64,000 nt of DNA. It comes from Bacillota bacterium. Lineage in GTDB: Bacteria > Bacillota > Clostridia > Lachnospirales > Lachnospiraceae. Positions 59,826-64,000 of this stretch are shown here, one piece after another; the first letter of the stretch is position 1; every line of letters begins with the position of its first letter. A model generated the notes under the pieces. That model did no database searches, was not told the origin of the DNA, and worked only from the letters and a program-made list of their open reading frames with translations. The stretch lies in the NCBI GenBank assembly GCA_902363515.1, contig CABJAN010000013.1, forward strand, positions 1-64,000, given 5' to 3'. The position numbers and the translations under genes are program-made.

Positions 59826-60815
59826 TTATGCCCCCAAAGTTGCCGCCATTACAGCTTTAATGGTATGCATTCTGTTTTCCGCCTCATCAAAAACCACTGA
59901 CTGAGAAGATTCAAACACTTCATCTGTCACTTCCATATCTGTAATGCCAAAACGCTGGCTCATTTCTTTTCCGATTTCTGTTTCCAAATCATGGAATGCC
60001 GGCAGACAGTGAAGGAAAATCGCCTGGCTTCCTGCGTTTTCCATTACTTCTTTTGTTACCTTATAAGGACTTAATTCCAGAATGCGTTCTTCCCACACTT
60101 CATCTGGCTCGCCCATGGAAACCCACACATCTGTGTAGATAACATCAGCCCCTTTGGTGCCTTCTTTTACATCCTCTGTTAAAGTAATGGTCGCTCCGGA
60201 TTCCTGTGCGAATTTTTTACATTCTTCCACCAGTTCTTTATTTGGAAAATATTTCTTCGGAGCGCATGCCACAAAGTGCATTCCCATTTTTGCACAGAGA
60301 ATCATAAGAGAATTTCCCATATTATAGCGGGCATCTCCCATATATACCAGCTTCACCCCTTCTGTTCTGCCCAGATGCTCCTGAATGGTAAGCAAATCTG
60401 CCAGCATCTGTGTTGGGTGATATTCATTAGTCAGGCCATTCCATACCGGTACCCCTGCATATTTTGCCAGCGCTTCCACCTTTTCCTGGCCATAGCCACG
60501 ATACTCAATTCCATCATAAATTCTTCCAAGCACTCTTGCAGTATCTTTGATACTCTCTTTTTTTCCAATCTGAGAACTCTTTGGGTCCAGATAAGTAGTA
60601 CCCATTCCAAGGTCATGAGCAGCGGTTTCAAAGGAACATCTGGTTCTGGTACTGGTTTTTTCAAAAATCAGGGCAATATTCTTTCCACGTAAGGTATCCA
60701 CTAAAACCCCCTGTTTTTTCTTTGCCTTTAACTCAGCAGCCAAAGAAACCAGATATTGAATCTCCTCTTTTGTAAAATCCTTTAATGTCAAAAAATTACG
60801 TCCTTTAAGGTTCAT
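59826..60815 (-). CDS. argF: Ornithine carbamoyltransferase
   Basis: 329 residues. It makes citrulline from ornithine and carbamoyl phosphate. The carbamoyl phosphate site is [20 protein letters not shown] is the second, and HCLPAFHD the ornithine site. GGAGG before the ATG. It overlaps the patatin gene by 11 bases. No other arg genes are near, so it could be biosynthetic or catabolic. Confidence 0.96.
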   Translation of the reverse strand: MNLKGRNFLTLKDFTKEEIQYLVSLAAELKAKKKQGVLVDTLRGKNIALIFEKTSTRTRCSFETAAHDLGMGTTYLDPKSSQIGKKESIKDTARVLGRIYDGIEYRGYGQEKVEALAKYAGVPVWNGLTNEYHPTQMLADLLTIQEHLGRTEGVKLVYMGDARYNMGNSLMILCAKMGMHFVACAPKKYFPNKELVEECKKFAQESGATITLTEDVKEGTKGADVIYTDVWVSMGEPDEVWEERILELSPYKVTKEVMENAGSQAIFLHCLPAFHDLETEIGKEMSQRFGITDMEVTDEVFESSQSVVFDEAENRMHTIKAVMAATLGA

Positions 60816-62001
60816 ATGTTTTTCCTCCCTGTATCAGTTTCTCTTTTGAAATAATCTGTGAAAAAGCAGGAAGCTCATCGGTCTCCATTTCCCACAGTTT
60901 TTCCCGCACCTTTTTCTGCAATTCCTGTAAGGTATAAATTTTATACTTACGGATTCTGCAGATTCTGGCAGTTGCCTCCAGCATAGATAAGTATAACTCC
61001 TTGTAATTCCAGTCCCTGGCAAGCTGCAGCTCCTCTGCCAGCACCGGCAGAACGATTTCTGTCAGTTTTCTCACATACTGCTCTGGTTCTGCATTCAGCT
61101 TATAGGTTTCCATACAATACTCATAAATATCCTGGTTTACTTCTGTTAGCTGCTTTAAATAATAGCACTCTTCTTCCTGTTCATCAATATAATATATTTT
61201 CCCGGACAGCCCATAAACCATACGCATGGTATCAAAATATCCTCTTGTCATATGCATTCTGCTTTTCTTTTGATTAAAATCCAGAATACTTCCAAGGCTC
61301 ACAGAAGGCGCTACGGTATAGACATGGGTTCCTTCCGGGATTTTCACCTTTTTCTCCCTGCCAATCCCAAAAATCCGAACCACAATAATATCCTCATATC
61401 CCCGGTCAACCAGAGAACCCAAAGGCACATTATTAATGGCTCCACCATCAATATAAGTTTTCCCATGGAGCTTCTCATTTTTAAAAATAGGAAAAATATA
61501 GGCGCTTGCCAGAAGAAAATCCTTAATAAGCTCTGGTTCTGTTTCTTTAATATCAATATCCAGCTCCCGAAACTCATCCACATTAAATGTCAACACATAC
61601 AAATCAATGGGGGAATTTCTGATTTTCTCTTCATCCACACTTTCTGCAATCAACTGCTTTAATGGGGATATATTCACGCCTCCGTCTGCCATGTAATCCA
61701 TCAGCTCCTTCAGGGTTTCCCTGCTGATTTTCTTGTGCTTGAAAATCTCTCCCATTACCTCATCATCTACAGACATAATCTGGGAATAAGAAATATTCTC
61801 CCACAGACGCTCTGCTTTTTCCAAATCTCCCATGCAGATAAGGGCGCCATTTAAAGCCCCTACACTGGTTCCCGCTATGCCCTTTAATTTCACACCGGCC
61901 TCCCTAAGAGCCTTCCATGCCCCTATCTGATAAGCGCCTTTGGCTCCTCCCCCTTCCAGCACCAGACCGTACTCTTTTGTAAGATCTATGACTGCTTGCA
62001 T
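60805..62001 (-). CDS. Patatin-like phospholipase
   Basis: 398 residues. [21 protein letters not shown] holds the oxyanion GGGx[15 protein letters not shown] has the nucleophile Ser (GxSxG), and [14 protein letters not shown] gives the catalytic Asp (DGG). Serine-Asp dyad acyl hydrolase, probably cytosolic since no signal peptide is seen. First gene of the operon that ends with dusB. Confidence 0.92.
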   Translation of the reverse strand: MQAVIDLTKEYGLVLEGGGAKGAYQIGAWKALREAGVKLKGIAGTSVGALNGALICMGDLEKAERLWENISYSQIMSVDDEVMGEIFKHKKISRETLKELMDYMADGGVNISPLKQLIAESVDEEKIRNSPIDLYVLTFNVDEFRELDIDIKETEPELIKDFLLASAYIFPIFKNEKLHGKTYIDGGAINNVPLGSLVDRGYEDIIVVRIFGIGREKKVKIPEGTHVYTVAPSVSLGSILDFNQKKSRMHMTRGYFDTMRMVYGLSGKIYYIDEQEEECYYLKQLTEVNQDIYEYCMETYKLNAEPEQYVRKLTEIVLPVLAEELQLARDWNYKELYLSMLEATARICRIRKYKIYTLQELQKKVREKLWEMETDELPAFSQIISKEKLIQGGKTYEP

Positions 62002-62036
62002 ATTTTTTACCTCGCTATGTGCAATGTTATAAGTTT

Positions 62037-62066
62037 CAAAAAGGCTGCCGCATCTCTGCAGCAGCC
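62037..62066 (-). terminator. Intrinsic terminator after the SPFH gene
   Basis: On the minus strand, GGCTGC pairs with GCAGCC with additional pairing across the loop, then TTTTTG. It separates SPFH/NfeD from the patatin operon. Confidence 0.75.
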
Positions 62067-62086
62067 CCCCTTTGCTGAATGTAATT

Positions 62087-63016
62087 TTACTCTTCTTTCT
62101 CTTTTCCTGCCACTTCTACCAGAGAAGTCACCAGACCGGCAATGCCTTGAATCTCAGACGGAATAATAATCTTAGTTGCCCGGCCATCTGCCGCCTGCGC
62201 AAATGCTTCCAGACTCTTCAGGGTCAATACGCTCTGGTCTGCGCCTGCATCTTTAATAAAGCGGATACCATCTGCCTTTGCCTGCTGCACCTTCAAAATA
62301 GCTTCTGCCTGACCTTCTGCCTCTTTAATCATTTTTTCCTTCTCTGCTTCTGCACGAAGGATAGCTGCCTGTTTCTCTGCCTCTGCATCCAGAATAGCAG
62401 ACTCTTTCTTACCTTCTGCTACAAGAATGGTGGATTTCTTTTCACCTTCTGCCTTCAGAATAGCTTCACGACGTTCACGCTCTGCCTTCATCTGTTTTTC
62501 CATGGCTTCCTGAATCGCAGATGGAGGAATAATATTTTTCAGTTCTACACGGTTTACCTTGATACCCCATGGGTCTGTAGCCACGTCCAGAGACGCGCGC
62601 ATTTTTGTATTAATAATTTCCCTGGAAGTTAATGTTGCATCCAGTTCCATCTCACCGATAATATTACGGAGTGTCGTTGCTGTTAAGTTCTCAATAGCCA
62701 TAATGGGATTTTCCACACCATAGGTAAATAATCTTGGGTCTGTAATCTGGAAAAAGACAACGGTATCAATCCGCATGGTAACGTTATCTTTTGTAATAAC
62801 CGGCTGTGGAGCAAAATCCACCACCTGTTCTTTCAGGTTCACACGTTTTGCAATACGCTCGATAAAAGGCATTTTAATATGAGGTCCTGTTCCCCATGTT
62901 GCCTTGTACATACCAAGACGTTCTACAATCAAAGCCTGTGCCTGTGGCACGATTTTAATACAAGATGCCGCAATAATTAATATAAGGATAAAAAATACAA
63001 CAATAATAATACCCAT
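62087..63016 (-). CDS. SPFH/Band 7 (stomatin/QmcA-like) membrane protein
   Basis: 309 residues. An N-terminal membrane helix (IIIVVFFILILIIAASCI) is followed by the SPFH domain (VPQAQALIVERLGMYKATW; ATTLRNIIGEMELDATLTSREIIN). A long coiled coil (AERERREAILKAEGEKKS) follows. Such proteins form large rings in lipid-raft-like microdomains and pair with NfeD. Here the NfeD gene directly precedes it, one base apart. GAGGAGG before the ATG. Confidence 0.94.
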   Translation of the reverse strand: MGIIIVVFFILILIIAASCIKIVPQAQALIVERLGMYKATWGTGPHIKMPFIERIAKRVNLKEQVVDFAPQPVITKDNVTMRIDTVVFFQITDPRLFTYGVENPIMAIENLTATTLRNIIGEMELDATLTSREIINTKMRASLDVATDPWGIKVNRVELKNIIPPSAIQEAMEKQMKAERERREAILKAEGEKKSTILVAEGKKESAILDAEAEKQAAILRAEAEKEKMIKEAEGQAEAILKVQQAKADGIRFIKDAGADQSVLTLKSLEAFAQAADGRATKIIIPSEIQGIAGLVTSLVEVAGKEKEE

Positions 63017-63017
63017 A

Positions 63018-63458
63018 CTACATTTCCTCCTCTACAATCAGCTTTACGCCTTCTACTGCTGCTACTTTGACTACTTTTCCCTCTTCAATGACCGTCCCTT
63101 CCTTAGAGCGTGCGCTCCAGTCCATCCCCTGTATCATCACCTGTCCCTCTGCCTTCAGATTATCAATGGTGTGTGTTACAATACCGGTCTGTCCCGGGAT
63201 ACTGTCTACATTGGTTTTTGAAGCGCCCTTCTCCATGTATTTCAGGGCAATCGGCCTGGTAAAAATTAACAGCAACACCGATACTGCAATAAAGACAGCA
63301 ATCTGACTCCACAAAGGCGCTCCCGTCAGAGAAACTAAAAAGGCAATAAGCGCTCCTCCTGCAAACCAGATTGTTGTAAGTCCCAGCGTGGCAATCTCAA
63401 TTCCTAAAAGGACTGCCAAAATCACAAGCCACATAATTGTTATTGTTTCCGCCGCCAT
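63018..63458 (-). CDS. NfeD-family membrane protein
   Basis: 146 residues. Three or four membrane helices (IMWLVILAVLLGIEIATLGL, TTIWFAGGALIAFLVSL, SQIAVFIAVSVLLLIFT) and a C-terminal OB-fold (GQTGIVTHTIDNLKAEGQVMIQG). Short NfeD proteins act with the SPFH partner downstream. The ATG follows AGGTGGGG. Confidence 0.92.
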   Translation of the reverse strand: MAAETITIMWLVILAVLLGIEIATLGLTTIWFAGGALIAFLVSLTGAPLWSQIAVFIAVSVLLLIFTRPIALKYMEKGASKTNVDSIPGQTGIVTHTIDNLKAEGQVMIQGMDWSARSKEGTVIEEGKVVKVAAVEGVKLIVEEEM

Positions 63459-63514
63459 AACCCCACCTTCTTTTTCATATTTTTCTTCTTTTGTGGATGC
63501 TGATTTGTTACCTT

Positions 63515-63543
63515 ATTATAGCCTAATATTCTGAAAATAACAA
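63515..63543 (-). promoter_or_regulatory. Promoter of nfeD-SPFH
   Basis: TTGTTA (63543-63538) and TATAAT (63520-63515) are 17 bases apart on the minus strand, ~60 bases before the nfeD start. Confidence 0.6.
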
Positions 63544-63561
63544 TGTTTTTTTGTGTATTTA

Positions 63562-63604
63562 CAAAAAGAAGCTGTCTTGCCAAGATTCCTTGCAAAACAG
63601 CTTC
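63562..63604 (-). terminator. Intrinsic terminator after the cell-wall hydrolase gene
   Basis: On the minus strand, GAAGCTGTTTTGC pairs with GCAAGACAGCTTC (one G-U pair), then TTTTTG. Confidence 0.85.
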
Positions 63605-63617
63605 CTGTCTGTATTTT

Positions 63618-64000
63618 TTAATAAAACGTCTGATTTCCAATGGTTAAACCGTTACCGCTTCCTGCGTGGAAAAACAAACGGTCTCCAATGGTATTGGCTC
63701 CTGCAAACACATCTCTTGCAGCATCATAGCATGCCTGACTTGCACCTCTTGATAAAACGGAAGCCAGTTTTCCGGTTGCTGCCGGAGTAAACTGTCCGCT
63801 CTGGTAAATAACTTCGGAAAGTGTATTGGGGAATTTATTACTTCTGATACGGTTCATAATTACTGCCCCAACGCCAATCTTTCCTTCATAAGATTCTCCG
63901 CCGGCTTCACACTCAATAATAGCTGCCATAAGCGCCAGGTCACTGTCTGACACAGAAACAGGTGCGGATGCCGCCTGCTGGTGAACCTGTGGCTCTGTAT
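63618..64000 (-). CDS. Cell-wall hydrolase (SleB-type), C-terminal part
   Basis: 127 codons to the window edge; the start is outside. DLALMAAIIECEAGGESYEGKIGVGAVIMNRI is the SleB/hydrolase_2 signature, with the catalytic Glu in ECEAGGE, and FPNTLSEVIYQSGQFTPAATG follows. A Gln/Ala/Ser-rich stretch precedes the domain (QQAASAPVSV), which suggests a linker to an upstream signal or repeat region. It likely cuts peptidoglycan in spores or growing cells. Confidence 0.88.
   Translation of the reverse strand, partial: TEPQVHQQAASAPVSVSDSDLALMAAIIECEAGGESYEGKIGVGAVIMNRIRSNKFPNTLSEVIYQSGQFTPAATGKLASVLSRGASQACYDAARDVFAGANTIGDRLFFHAGSGNGLTIGNQTFY

Noticed and set aside
1..64000. tRNA or rRNA genes
   Set aside because: No cloverleaf or rRNA-like segment was noticed; the element's target is a protein gene and not a tRNA.

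Overview
The window looks like chromosome of a low-to-mid GC Gram-positive anaerobe of the class Clostridia, most likely family Lachnospiraceae (a Blautia- or Ruminococcus-like gut bacterium). This rests on the protein styles (DUF1002, DUF6145, DUF3784, QueT, an EMAP-like domain fused to LysRS), AGGAGG ribosome binding sites, sigma-A promoters and corrinoid methyl-transfer genes of the acetogen type. The genus is inference. Most genes lie on the minus strand.

Layout. 1-950: end of an IS21-family element that has cut an Abi/HEPN-like abortive-infection gene. 1159-4939: OmpR-type two-component system, then a divergent DUF234-type ATPase. 5108-7852: metK under a SAM-I riboswitch, and murA. 8116-13736: shikimate kinase, flavin reductase, CBS-type family II pyrophosphatase, S1-domain protein, PTS IIC-like membrane protein, DinD. 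13805-20694: DUF1002 protein, ROK regulator, rsmA, a 904-residue TPR/acidic/ATPase protein of unknown role, and queT with a probable preQ1 riboswitch. 20860-29011: two MATE transporters, YgjP-like metalloprotease, MerR regulator, Nudix hydrolase, a small pyrophosphatase-like protein, a GMP synthase with a collapsed glutaminase domain, and an exonuclease. 29221-35177: a corrinoid methyl-transfer cluster (pterin methyltransferase, two corrinoid proteins, RACo-type activator, DUF2284 protein, PucR-type regulator) without a recognisable substrate methyltransferase. 35245-41046: ftsH, a degenerate sigma-70-like protein, and an AT-rich permease/M20 amidohydrolase pair.

41100-54798 is mobile DNA. 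A broken IS200 transposase, a group II intron and a broken IS1182 transposase are stacked, and the intron's two exons come from different elements. Next comes a remnant with parA, a truncated parB and two small paralogs. It ends in a displaced copy of the 3' end of lysS. An 8-kb integrative mobilizable element then follows (integrase, Xis, VirE-like helicase, CHC2 primase, Mob relaxase, small proteins). It has inserted inside the lysS coding sequence and supplies its own in-frame lysS 3' end, so the hybrid lysyl-tRNA synthetase stays complete. The displaced lysS end has its own set of arm-site-like repeats and its own terminator, which suggests two islands arrived in succession at the same site. 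This is the most unusual system in the window.

54299-64000: lysS, greA, then a tight housekeeping operon (dusB, coaX, DUF6145, birA, argF, patatin), an SPFH/NfeD pair, and a cell-wall hydrolase cut by the window edge.

All family calls come from reading motifs and overall similarity by eye. No database search was run.
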